From assembly GCA_016706055.1 (NCBI GenBank), contig JADJKL010000008.1, positions 314,254 to 378,253 of the forward strand: DNA of 64,000 nt, in the 5' to 3' direction. A program made the translations under genes and the position numbers. The notes below the pieces were generated by a model that saw only the letters and a list, made by a program, of their open reading frames with translations, made no database searches and was not told the DNA's origin. Below are positions 26,317 to 34,006 of the stretch, in pieces; the stretch's first letter is position 1; each line of letters opens with the position of its first letter. The DNA comes from Chitinophagaceae bacterium (GTDB lineage: Bacteria; Bacteroidota; Bacteroidia; Chitinophagales; Chitinophagaceae).

Positions 26317-26348
26317 CAAAGATAAGCGGCTCGGCAATTACAGACAAA
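26317..26348 (-). promoter_or_regulatory. Bacteroidota-type promoter for guaB
   Basis: On the minus strand TTTG (26345-26348), a 20-nt spacer and TATCTTTG (26317-26324) match the primary Bacteroidota sigma-factor consensus (TTTG, about 19-20 nt, TAnnTTTG) at every fixed position. The -7 element ends 3 nt before the ATG at 26311-26313, so the mRNA leader must be extremely short or absent. This supports that ATG, not the one at 26230, as the true start of guaB. Confidence 0.7.
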
Positions 26349-26357
26349 CTGAAATTT

Positions 26358-28391
26358 TTACCGGATTAAAGTAACTGTTCCTTTTTCAAATACTTCTTTT
26401 TTAGTATCCTTGTGAACATACCTGAGCATCCATACAAATACGCCGGTGCCTTGCAGATTACCATTAATTTTTCCATCCCATTTGTCTTGCCAGTTGTTGG
26501 TTTGAAATACTAATTGCCCCCAGCGATTATACACTTTGAATTCATAATTATCTGCTTTCAAAGCATTATGCGGTCTGAAGAAATCGTTGCGGCCGTCATT
26601 ATTCGGAGTAAAAGCAGTAGGTACTGCAATAAGGCAATGGTCGAGTACCGTTAATGTTCTTCGGGCACTATCGCTGCATCCCAATGCATTACTCTTGGCA
26701 ACAAGTTTTACCGTATAATATGCTTCTCTGTTAATTATCGGAAACTGTACGGGTAACGGATCCTTTAATGTACTTGTTGCAATAACATCAAATGTCCATT
26801 TCCAGGAATCTATTAATCCTGTTGATGTGTTAAATACTTCCAGTTTGTCTTCGGGGCAAATAATAGATGGCATGTTGAAGTTGGCTATTACTTCATTATC
26901 AAGATTAATCACCATTAATGCAGTATCGCTACAGGTGCCGTTACTTACACCAAGTTGAATCGTATTGTTACTGGTAGCTTGAAAAACAATAGTGTGTGAT
27001 TGTGTTTTTACCGGCGTACCATTATTAAAAACCCAGTTCCAGCTATTTACATCATGAGCTCCGTTGTGTGAAAATGAAAGGGTATCTGTGCGGCAACCAA
27101 GTTTTTCCATATAAGTAAATGCAGCATTTACTGTATCAGCAGTAGTAAATGGTAATGTATGAACAGGAGTTTCCAATCCACATTCATCAATCAACACTGT
27201 TCCATCATTACCCGCCTTCAATGTTAACTGGTAAGTTCCTTTTGTGAAAATGGGTGCTGCGAATTTTACTACTACATAATCTGTTTTTCCATTAACACAA
27301 TTTCCAGTTGCACCGATAACTGTTACAGGTGTTGGTCCGGCTACAACAAAATCACTACCATCGGCTGAAATGCTTGCGCAACTTATTTTCTTTGGAAAAT
27401 AAATACGTACAGAATCTGGTGTACAGGCAGTTTTTCCAATGCTATCGGCAAAGATGGGTTGAGGTACAGCATAAGTAAAGGAAACTTTATCACCTAGAGT
27501 TATGGCTGTTCCGCAAATGTCTAATAATGAATTTCCATCTGAGCCATTATTGATGACTAGGTCGAAGGTTCCATTGGGAAGTGCTGCTGCTAATGTAATC
27601 GTCATTTCATTAAAGTCAAAAGCACCAGTGCAGTTTGCTGAAACCGCACTTACAACTGTACCGGCAGCAGGTGACAAACTAAATTCACTTCCGGAACCTG
27701 TGGCACTGCTGCATCTTATCTGCTTATTCAGTTTCAGGGTAATTACTTTACCATCACAATCAACTTTTGCACTTAGCATTTGTGGAACTTTTGGATCGGT
27801 GATAACGGCAGTGCCGCCACCGAATGCTAAATCATAACCGCTTTGGCTATCTGTGAAATGGCTAACCATTAAAAGGTATTCCCGGCCAGCAGTTAATACA
27901 GGCATGGCTGCAAATCTTGGTGCATTTGCAGCCGGATCTGATGCGCATTGAATAAAATTAACACCTGTAGCAGATGCACCCGTTGGGCCATATGAGCCAG
28001 ACCAGTTGCCGGTGACCACTAAAGAGTTTACAGTAAAAATATCGTTGGGGTTTCTTCCGGTTATATCATAGAGTTGCCAGTCATAATCTTCATTGGCTGT
28101 TAAAGGAGTTATTACAAAACCAAGAGTACCGCCTACATAACAAGTGAATTTATAAAAGAATGGGTTCTTGTTTTGATAATCGGCACCACCGGCAGCTGAG
28201 CAACCTGGAACAAATAAATCATTTGTGCTACAGGTTGGTACTGAAGCCTGGTGAAAAACCGTAGTACCACAAACCGGAAATGCCGTGGAAGGTGTTTGCC
28301 CCAATGTCGTACATGCTTGTGAATAAGCAACAACATTATGGGACAAAAAAATGATGATTAATAATATGAAGGGTATGCGCCGCAATTTCAT
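26358..28391 (-). CDS. Secreted protein with T9SS type B (CHU_C) sorting domain
   Basis: This 677-residue protein has a signal peptide (about 1-25, ending AYSQ) and an N-terminal module with several cysteines (CTTLGQTPSTAFPVCGTTVF). Two internal repeats are evident: CDGKVITLKLNKQIRCSSAT with ICGTAITLGDKVSFTY, and CTPDSVRIYFPKKISCASIS with ECGLETPVHTLPFTT. A PKD-like module (SWNWVFNNGTPVKTQSHTIV) follows. The C-terminal 90 residues (AVPTAFTPNNDGRNDFFRP, VYNRWGQLVFQT, ending GTVTLIR) are a T9SS type B sorting signal. It is a probable surface or secreted protein of unknown binding role, and the second such cargo in the window. The guaB promoter lies just after its stop. Confidence 0.92.
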   Translation of the reverse strand: MKLRRIPFILLIIIFLSHNVVAYSQACTTLGQTPSTAFPVCGTTVFHQASVPTCSTNDLFVPGCSAAGGADYQNKNPFFYKFTCYVGGTLGFVITPLTANEDYDWQLYDITGRNPNDIFTVNSLVVTGNWSGSYGPTGASATGVNFIQCASDPAANAPRFAAMPVLTAGREYLLMVSHFTDSQSGYDLAFGGGTAVITDPKVPQMLSAKVDCDGKVITLKLNKQIRCSSATGSGSEFSLSPAAGTVVSAVSANCTGAFDFNEMTITLAAALPNGTFDLVINNGSDGNSLLDICGTAITLGDKVSFTYAVPQPIFADSIGKTACTPDSVRIYFPKKISCASISADGSDFVVAGPTPVTVIGATGNCVNGKTDYVVVKFAAPIFTKGTYQLTLKAGNDGTVLIDECGLETPVHTLPFTTADTVNAAFTYMEKLGCRTDTLSFSHNGAHDVNSWNWVFNNGTPVKTQSHTIVFQATSNNTIQLGVSNGTCSDTALMVINLDNEVIANFNMPSIICPEDKLEVFNTSTGLIDSWKWTFDVIATSTLKDPLPVQFPIINREAYYTVKLVAKSNALGCSDSARRTLTVLDHCLIAVPTAFTPNNDGRNDFFRPHNALKADNYEFKVYNRWGQLVFQTNNWQDKWDGKINGNLQGTGVFVWMLRYVHKDTKKEVFEKGTVTLIR

Positions 28392-28459
28392 AAGTAAAAG
28401 GTCAATGAATTCTTTGAATTACTTTAAGACAATAAAATCTAGTTTTTTGCTGTATGTCT

Positions 28460-29560
28460 TTAAGCTATCTTATATATTTTTCCGGGCAAAGATAGTATCA
28501 CATTCTGTAATTCTAAGTTAAGTATGGCGGCTGCAACAGTACTGCTGCTTAATCCACTTTTGAAATTGATGTCATCAATTGATACCGTTTCATTTTCTTT
28601 GAGAATGTCAATAACTATTTTTTCTTCTTTTGTCAATTCAATAAATATTTCTCTTTGTTGTTTCTTTTTATTTTTTGCTACATCTTCCCAACCCATTAGT
28701 TGTAAGAATTCTTTGGTATCAGGTAATAATACTGCTTTATTGGATTTGATGAGGTAATTACATCCTGCACTTTTACTGTCAGTAATTTTCCCGGGGATGG
28801 CGAAAACATCTTTGTTGTAACCATTAGCTAATTCAGCCGTAATCATACTGCCGCCTTTGATGCTTGTTTCAATTACTATTGTCGCATCACTCATGCCGGC
28901 TACAATTCTATTGCGACTAGGAAAATTATGTTTGTCGGGTTTTGATTTGCTTCTGAACTCTGTCAGCAAACCGCCTCCGTTTTTAATCATGTCTTTTGCA
29001 AGTCCTGCATGCTCCGGCGGATAAATAAGATCGAGGCCATGTGCTAATACACCAACAGTAGGTAGATTATTTTTTACTGAAGCTTTATGTGCAATTGCAT
29101 CTACACCAAAGGCCAAGCCGCTAATGACTGTAATGTTTTGCGCTGCAATCGCTTTTACCAGATCGTCAGTTACTTGTTTTGCATAATCGGTATAGCTTCT
29201 TGTACCGATTATCGAAACAATCTTTTGTGCATTCAGATCAGCTTCTCCTTTGTAATAAAGCAGGGTAGGAGAATCATAGCAATTCAATAACCGTTGCGGA
29301 TATAGAGGATCAGTAAGAAAAAGCGGTTTGATCTTGTACTTTTCTATAAATTTTATTTCATCTTCTGCTCTTGAAAAATCGTTGAAGCTGGAAATAGAAG
29401 CAGCTCTCACAGGACCGATACCTTCAATCTTTTCAAGAAATGATTTTTTAGCATGAAATATTTCTTCTGCTTCGCAATGCTGCAAAAGTATTTTGGCCTG
29501 TACGGTGCCGATATTGGGAATAAGCGTTAAAGCCAGTTGGTATAAAAGTTCCGGATGCAT
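28460..29560 (-). CDS. dprA: DNA-processing protein DprA
   Basis: This 366-residue protein loads RecA on incoming single-stranded DNA during natural transformation. An N-terminal HhH/SAM-like region (1-75, GIGPVRAASISSF) precedes the Rossmann-like core. The core shows IIGTRSYTDY, SGLAFGVDAIAHK, GVLAHGLDLIYPPEH, FPSRNRIVAGMSD and KGGSMITAELA, all DprA signatures. A C-terminal winged-helix domain (about 305-366) is present. The start is ATG, with a TATATTTG element 20 nt upstream. Its presence indicates at least partial competence machinery. Confidence 0.95.
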   Translation of the reverse strand: MHPELLYQLALTLIPNIGTVQAKILLQHCEAEEIFHAKKSFLEKIEGIGPVRAASISSFNDFSRAEDEIKFIEKYKIKPLFLTDPLYPQRLLNCYDSPTLLYYKGEADLNAQKIVSIIGTRSYTDYAKQVTDDLVKAIAAQNITVISGLAFGVDAIAHKASVKNNLPTVGVLAHGLDLIYPPEHAGLAKDMIKNGGGLLTEFRSKSKPDKHNFPSRNRIVAGMSDATIVIETSIKGGSMITAELANGYNKDVFAIPGKITDSKSAGCNYLIKSNKAVLLPDTKEFLQLMGWEDVAKNKKKQQREIFIELTKEEKIVIDILKENETVSIDDINFKSGLSSSTVAAAILNLELQNVILSLPGKIYKIA

Positions 29561-29579
29561 GGGATAAAGTCGTAAACTT

Positions 29580-29587
29580 CAAATATA
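29580..29587 (-). promoter_or_regulatory. -7 element for dprA
   Basis: On the minus strand TATATTTG matches TAnnTTTG exactly, 19 nt upstream of the dprA ATG. I find no good -33 TTTG at the expected spacing, so support is partial. Confidence 0.4.
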
Positions 29588-29608
29588 GGATGAAAGATTA
29601 TTTAATGG

Positions 29609-31525
29609 TTACTGGCTTACCACTTTCATTTCTGTTCGTCGGTTTTGTGCTCTTCCGTCTTCAGAATTATTATCTGCAACTGGTTTGGTTTCGCCGAAAC
29701 CTTTCGCTGTTAATCTTTTGGCGTCAATGTTTTTACTGATAAGATATTTGACAACTGCTTTTGCTCTTTCATTACTTAATGCGAGGTTGTCTGCCGGTTT
29801 GCCAACATTGTCTGTGTGTCCGCCAATTTCAATTCTAAGTAAAGGATTTTCATTGAGTAGCTGAACAAGCTTATCTAATTCAACCTGTGATTCAGGTTTT
29901 AATTCAAATTTGTTTACATCAAAGAAAATATTCTTCAGTATAACGTTTGCATTGAGTTCGATTGGTTGTAATGCAATGTCTTTTTTGTAAGTGGAGTCGG
30001 GTGATTTATCAATCATCAAAAAATTATCTGAATAAAATAAATATCCTTTTCGATTTACATTGAAAGCATAATCTTTTCCTACAGGAAGTGTAATAAGGTA
30101 TTTCCCATTTTCATCTGTTTGTACTTGTGTGATGGTTTGCTTAGTCGCCAAATCAATCAACTCAACCGTAGAAGGGATTCCTCTAAATGTTTTTTTATCA
30201 GTTACAATTCCTTTTACCCATAATGTTTTAAAGGGGCGAATATCTTTTCTTAATTGAAAACTATAAATGTCAAGCGAACCCCTCGAATCGCTTCTGTCGC
30301 TGGCATAATATGCCGTTACTCCATCAGCAGCAATGAACAGTGTTCCTTCATCATTGATGGTATTAATCGGATAACCAAGGTTCATCGGCTTTGTCCAAGT
30401 GTTGCCATAACTTCTGCGAACAAAGAATAGATCATTTTCTCCGTAACCCTGCCAGCCGTTTGATGTAAAATATAAAGTCTGGTTGTCGGCATGAATAAAA
30501 GGGCATTGATCGTCAGCATCTGTATTGATTCCTGCTCCTATATTTTCTGCTTTGCTCCATGTTCCGTTTGGTTGTAGATGCGAAACATAAATATCGCTGC
30601 CGCCAAAACCGCCCAATCTTCTGCTGGCAAAATAGAGGTCTCTCTTGTCAGGTGAAAGACAAGGTTGAGAATCCCATTGATCAGAATTTACATTGGCGCC
30701 TAGGTTTACAGATTCGCTCCAACCTTGTGGTGTCATTACAGAATAGTACAAATCATAATTGCCGAAATTGTCTCTTCTGTCTCTTGCAGTGAAAATAAAA
30801 AGCTGTCCATCCTGCGAAATAGTTTGTGCGGCTTCACTTTGTGGTGTATTAATGTTGCCGGGGAGTGGTTTAGCTTCTTCCCATTTCTCACCATTTAATT
30901 TGCTGGAATAAAAATCTTCATTGATGTTTTTCACTCTTCTGGTAAATACCAATTCAGTTGCGTCTATACTTAATGATGGAAAATATTCCGGCTCTGTAGT
31001 ATTTACACCAGGTCCAAGATTTTGTGGTGCAAAAACATAACTTTTATCTGGATTATTTTTTTCGAACTCTATGGCGAACTCGTATGACTTTTTTCTTTTC
31101 TCTAATTTGTCTAAAGTAGTTGGATTCTTTGGCGGTTTCTTTGAAAGCAAATCATTTAGCGATTCTAATGCTTTGTCAAAATTTCCTTCGGCGGCTAATT
31201 GTGTTGAGTAAGGCGATTTGTAATCCAGCGTATAAATTGAGTCTAACGAAAAAGCTATTTCGAAATGTTGAATACTTTTCTTGTGATTTTTCATATTGCC
31301 AAATAGACTACCCAATGCTAAATGTGCATCTACATATTTGTTATCTTCTCCAACAGCTTGTAATAGTAAACCAATTGCACTGATCATGTTGTCATCAGCG
31401 GCTCTTTCCTGCGCCTGATTATAATATTGAACGGCTTTCTTTTTTATTTTCCCCGGATCGTATTGAGAAAAAGTAGCCAAAGCAAGACAAGTAATAAGTG
31501 AAAGGAGAAATATTTTTTTCATCAA
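29609..31525 (-). CDS. OmpA-family protein with TPR and PD40 repeats
   Basis: The 638-residue protein has a signal peptide (ends ATFSQ) and TPR-like helices at about 25-150 (YYNQAQERAADDNMISAIG). A WD40-like PD40 propeller at about 160-420 shows the repeated SPDKRDLYFASRR and DNQTLYFTSNG blades. A carboxypeptidase-regulatory-like module follows at about 430-510 (VTDKKTFRGIPSTVELIDLA). The C-terminal OmpA peptidoglycan-binding domain (about 525-638) has IEIGGHTDNVGKPADNLALS and RAQNRRTEMKV. This architecture is common for Bacteroidota envelope proteins that tie the outer membrane to peptidoglycan, including T9SS-associated PorE-like proteins; I cannot assign it to one. Two adjacent ATGs (31525 and 31522) are equally good starts. 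Confidence 0.9.
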   Translation of the reverse strand: MMKKIFLLSLITCLALATFSQYDPGKIKKKAVQYYNQAQERAADDNMISAIGLLLQAVGEDNKYVDAHLALGSLFGNMKNHKKSIQHFEIAFSLDSIYTLDYKSPYSTQLAAEGNFDKALESLNDLLSKKPPKNPTTLDKLEKRKKSYEFAIEFEKNNPDKSYVFAPQNLGPGVNTTEPEYFPSLSIDATELVFTRRVKNINEDFYSSKLNGEKWEEAKPLPGNINTPQSEAAQTISQDGQLFIFTARDRRDNFGNYDLYYSVMTPQGWSESVNLGANVNSDQWDSQPCLSPDKRDLYFASRRLGGFGGSDIYVSHLQPNGTWSKAENIGAGINTDADDQCPFIHADNQTLYFTSNGWQGYGENDLFFVRRSYGNTWTKPMNLGYPINTINDEGTLFIAADGVTAYYASDRSDSRGSLDIYSFQLRKDIRPFKTLWVKGIVTDKKTFRGIPSTVELIDLATKQTITQVQTDENGKYLITLPVGKDYAFNVNRKGYLFYSDNFLMIDKSPDSTYKKDIALQPIELNANVILKNIFFDVNKFELKPESQVELDKLVQLLNENPLLRIEIGGHTDNVGKPADNLALSNERAKAVVKYLISKNIDAKRLTAKGFGETKPVADNNSEDGRAQNRRTEMKVVSQ

Positions 31526-31604
31526 TAAATAGTATTGGATTAGTATAACGAAGCTACTACGTTTTTATTCCACCAAAAGAGAGAAAAAGTTATTAAATGG
31601 TTGC

Positions 31605-32225
31605 CTATGGTACGTTGATGTACTTATGCAGTTGCAACGAAAGCTCCCATTTGGGATTTGCTTTAATGTATTCGATGATTTGCGGTGTTATTTGTGCTGC
31701 CTTGTCCCACTCTGGTTGTAAATACAATTTGCAATTATCACTTACCATTGCGGCATATTTTTCCGCCCAGTCGAAATCTGAACTATTAAAGACCACTATT
31801 TTTAATTCGTGGGCAAAAGGAATTACTTCCTCCAACGGAGCTTTGAATTTTTTAGGGGAAAGACAAATCCAATCCCAACTGCCACTTAGCGGATGAGCAC
31901 CGGAAGTTTCGATATTAGTTTTTAAACCGGCTGCTTGCAATGCAGAAGTTAAATTATCTAAATTATGCATCAGTGGTTCGCCGCCGGTAATAACAACTAA
32001 TTCAGCAGGAGTTTTTAATACAGTTGTTGTTAGGTCGTCAATTGTAAAATGAGGATGCTTGTTTGCATCCCAACTATCTTTTACATCGCACCACACACAT
32101 CCAACATCGCAACCACCGAGGCGAATGAAATAAGCCGCTTTGCCTTGGTGATAACCTTCGCCCTGAATGGTGTAGAAATGTTCCATCACAGGAAGAGACG
32201 TTATAGTTTTTGTTTCGGTAATCAT
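31605..32225 (-). CDS. queE: 7-carboxy-7-deazaguanine synthase
   Basis: The start is set at the ATG at 32223-32225, overlapping the folD stop by one base (TAATG). It gives 206 residues, the usual QueE length; the longer reading frame only re-reads folD codons. This radical-SAM enzyme makes the deazapurine core for queuosine and related bases from 6-carboxytetrahydropterin. The cluster-binding cysteines are C-x3-C-x2-C in RLGGCDVGCVWCDVKDSW, after FYTIQGEG. LVVITGGEPLMH is the SAM-contacting GGE motif. It is translationally coupled to folD; other queuosine genes (queC, queD, queF) are not in the window. Confidence 0.93.
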   Translation of the reverse strand: MITETKTITSLPVMEHFYTIQGEGYHQGKAAYFIRLGGCDVGCVWCDVKDSWDANKHPHFTIDDLTTTVLKTPAELVVITGGEPLMHNLDNLTSALQAAGLKTNIETSGAHPLSGSWDWICLSPKKFKAPLEEVIPFAHELKIVVFNSSDFDWAEKYAAMVSDNCKLYLQPEWDKAAQITPQIIEYIKANPKWELSLQLHKYINVP

Positions 32226-33100
32226 TAGTTCTTCATCATGCATGAACGATAGGTATTCATCAACAGTGCAGCAATCGTCATTGGACCAACACCTCCTGGC
32301 ACAGGAGTAATCCAGGAACATTTTGGAGCCACTGTATCAAATGCTACATCGCCTTTTAATTTGAAACCGCTTTTTTTAGAGGTGTCAGAAACCCTTGTGA
32401 TGCCGACATCAATTACGATGGCTCCTTCCTTCACCATATCGGCAGTAATGAATTCTGTTTTTCCTAATGCAGCAACAATGATATCAGCTTGCAGGCAATA
32501 TTCTTTTATGTTTTCTGTTTTGGAATGACAAACAGTTACTGTGCAATTACCGGGGTTTGTATTATTGCTTAACAAAATACTCATAGGTCTTCCTACAATA
32601 TTGCTTCTGCCAACAACTACAGCATGCTTTCCTTTTGTATCAATTTTATAATGCTTAAGCAATAACATAATGCCATAAGGTGTTGCAGAAACAAAAGTTG
32701 GAACTCCTTGTACCATTCTGCCTACACTTACCGGATGAAAGCCATCAACATCTTTATCAGGGTCTATGGCATTGATTATTTCATCATCAGAAAAATGTTT
32801 TGGTAGTGGAAGTTGAACTAAAATGCCATCTACATCCGGATCGTTATTTAACTCTTCGATTTTGTCCAACACTTTTATGGCCGCCTCATCAATATCAAAT
32901 CGTATTAAAGTTGATTTAAATCCAACTTCTTCACAAGCTTTTACTTTTGCCGCTACGTAGGTTTCGCTGGCACCATTATTACCAACAAGTATTGCTACAA
33001 GATGTGGAATTTTTTTTCCTTCTGTTGCTAATTGAGCTACATCTATTTTTAATTCATCCTTAATTGCCTGAGCTGCTTTTTTCCCATCTAGTAAATTCAT
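32225..33100 (-). CDS. folD: Methylenetetrahydrofolate dehydrogenase/cyclohydrolase
   Basis: This 291-residue bifunctional enzyme interconverts 5,10-methylene-, methenyl- and 10-formyl-tetrahydrofolate, feeding purine and formyl-Met synthesis. The cyclohydrolase pair Y48/K52 is in ETYVAAKVKACEEVGF. The family blocks DGILVQLPLPKH, HPVSVGRM, the NADP site VVGRSNIVGRPMSILL and the C-terminal TPVPGGVGPMTIAALLMNT are complete. The start is ATG at 33098-33100. A TATTTTTG element lies 4 nt upstream. The queE start overlaps its stop codon. Confidence 0.96.
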   Translation of the reverse strand: MNLLDGKKAAQAIKDELKIDVAQLATEGKKIPHLVAILVGNNGASETYVAAKVKACEEVGFKSTLIRFDIDEAAIKVLDKIEELNNDPDVDGILVQLPLPKHFSDDEIINAIDPDKDVDGFHPVSVGRMVQGVPTFVSATPYGIMLLLKHYKIDTKGKHAVVVGRSNIVGRPMSILLSNNTNPGNCTVTVCHSKTENIKEYCLQADIIVAALGKTEFITADMVKEGAIVIDVGITRVSDTSKKSGFKLKGDVAFDTVAPKCSWITPVPGGVGPMTIAALLMNTYRSCMMKN

Positions 33101-33104
33101 GGCG

Positions 33105-33112
33105 CAAAAATA
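33105..33112 (-). promoter_or_regulatory. -7 element for folD-queE
   Basis: On the minus strand TATTTTTG matches TAnnTTTG exactly, ending 4 nt before the folD ATG. As with guaB, the position implies a leaderless or nearly leaderless transcript. No clear -33 TTTG stands at the right distance. Confidence 0.45.
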
Positions 33113-33179
33113 GTATTAATCGCAATCTTTATTTTGTAAGGCAGAACTATACTTGTAACTTTCTATTAAATTTTACTAT

Positions 33180-34004
33180 TTGAAAAGAAAATTTATTCTT
33201 AATCTCTTATTGCTGATTTTTATCTCTACTGTAGTGCAGGCGCAAACGCTTCGCCGTCCTGTTGCTGCTCCATACATTGGTTTTGGAGCTTATAGCCTGA
33301 ATCATGTGGATGCTTTTTCATTTACTGCCAATCAGGCTTCGCTGGCACAACTTAAAAACAGTACGGCTGGAGTTTATGGCGAAAGGCGGTTTTTGCTTAA
33401 TGAACTGAATAATTATACTGCTGCAATTGGGCTGACTACAAAGAATGGAAATTTTGGTGTGAAAGCAGGTTATTCAGGATTTACAGATTATAATGAAACA
33501 CAGATTGGGCTTGCTTATGCAAGAAAGCTGGGAACCAAAATAGATGTTGGCGTTCAGTTTAATTATAATGGAGTACGAATTCCAACTTATGGCAATGCTT
33601 CTGCAATTAGTTTTGAAGTTGGTGCCATTTTGCATGTCTCAGATAAACTACATGCAGGGTTACATGTTAATAATCCTGTGGGTGGCAAATTTGGAAAAGA
33701 TCAGGCCGAAAAAATATCATCTGTTTATGCTTTAGGAATTGGATATGATGCTTCTGAAAAATTTCTTATTAGTTGCGAAATTGAAAAAGAAGAAGATCAG
33801 CCTATTAATGTAAATGCAGGATTTCAATATAAATTGATAAAAGAATTATTAGTCCGTGCTGGTGTCTCATCTGCCACATCATCCGTATGGGTAGGGCTTG
33901 GGTTAACGGTAAAATCTTTCCGTATTGATGTTACATCTGCTTTCCATTCTCAATTGGGTGTTACACCGGGATTGCTTGTACTCTACAATTTTAATTCAAA
34001 GTAG
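33180..34004 (+). CDS. Predicted outer-membrane beta-barrel protein (PorV/PorQ-like character)
   Basis: This 274-residue protein begins at a TTG (33180), the only start that keeps the signal peptide (MKRKFILNLLLLIFISTVVQAQ). No ATG is available. The mature protein is a run of alternating hydrophobic beta-strands (NFGVKAGYSGFTDYNETQIG, KLGTKIDVGVQFNYNGVRI), ending LLVLYNFNSK, which is barrel-like. I do not place it in a named family with certainty; the pattern recalls small FadL/PorV-type barrels. It is followed after only 2 nt by the HhH-barrel gene, forming a two-gene operon. Confidence 0.75.
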   Translation: MKRKFILNLLLLIFISTVVQAQTLRRPVAAPYIGFGAYSLNHVDAFSFTANQASLAQLKNSTAGVYGERRFLLNELNNYTAAIGLTTKNGNFGVKAGYSGFTDYNETQIGLAYARKLGTKIDVGVQFNYNGVRIPTYGNASAISFEVGAILHVSDKLHAGLHVNNPVGGKFGKDQAEKISSVYALGIGYDASEKFLISCEIEKEEDQPINVNAGFQYKLIKELLVRAGVSSATSSVWVGLGLTVKSFRIDVTSAFHSQLGVTPGLLVLYNFNSK

Positions 34005-34006
34005 GA

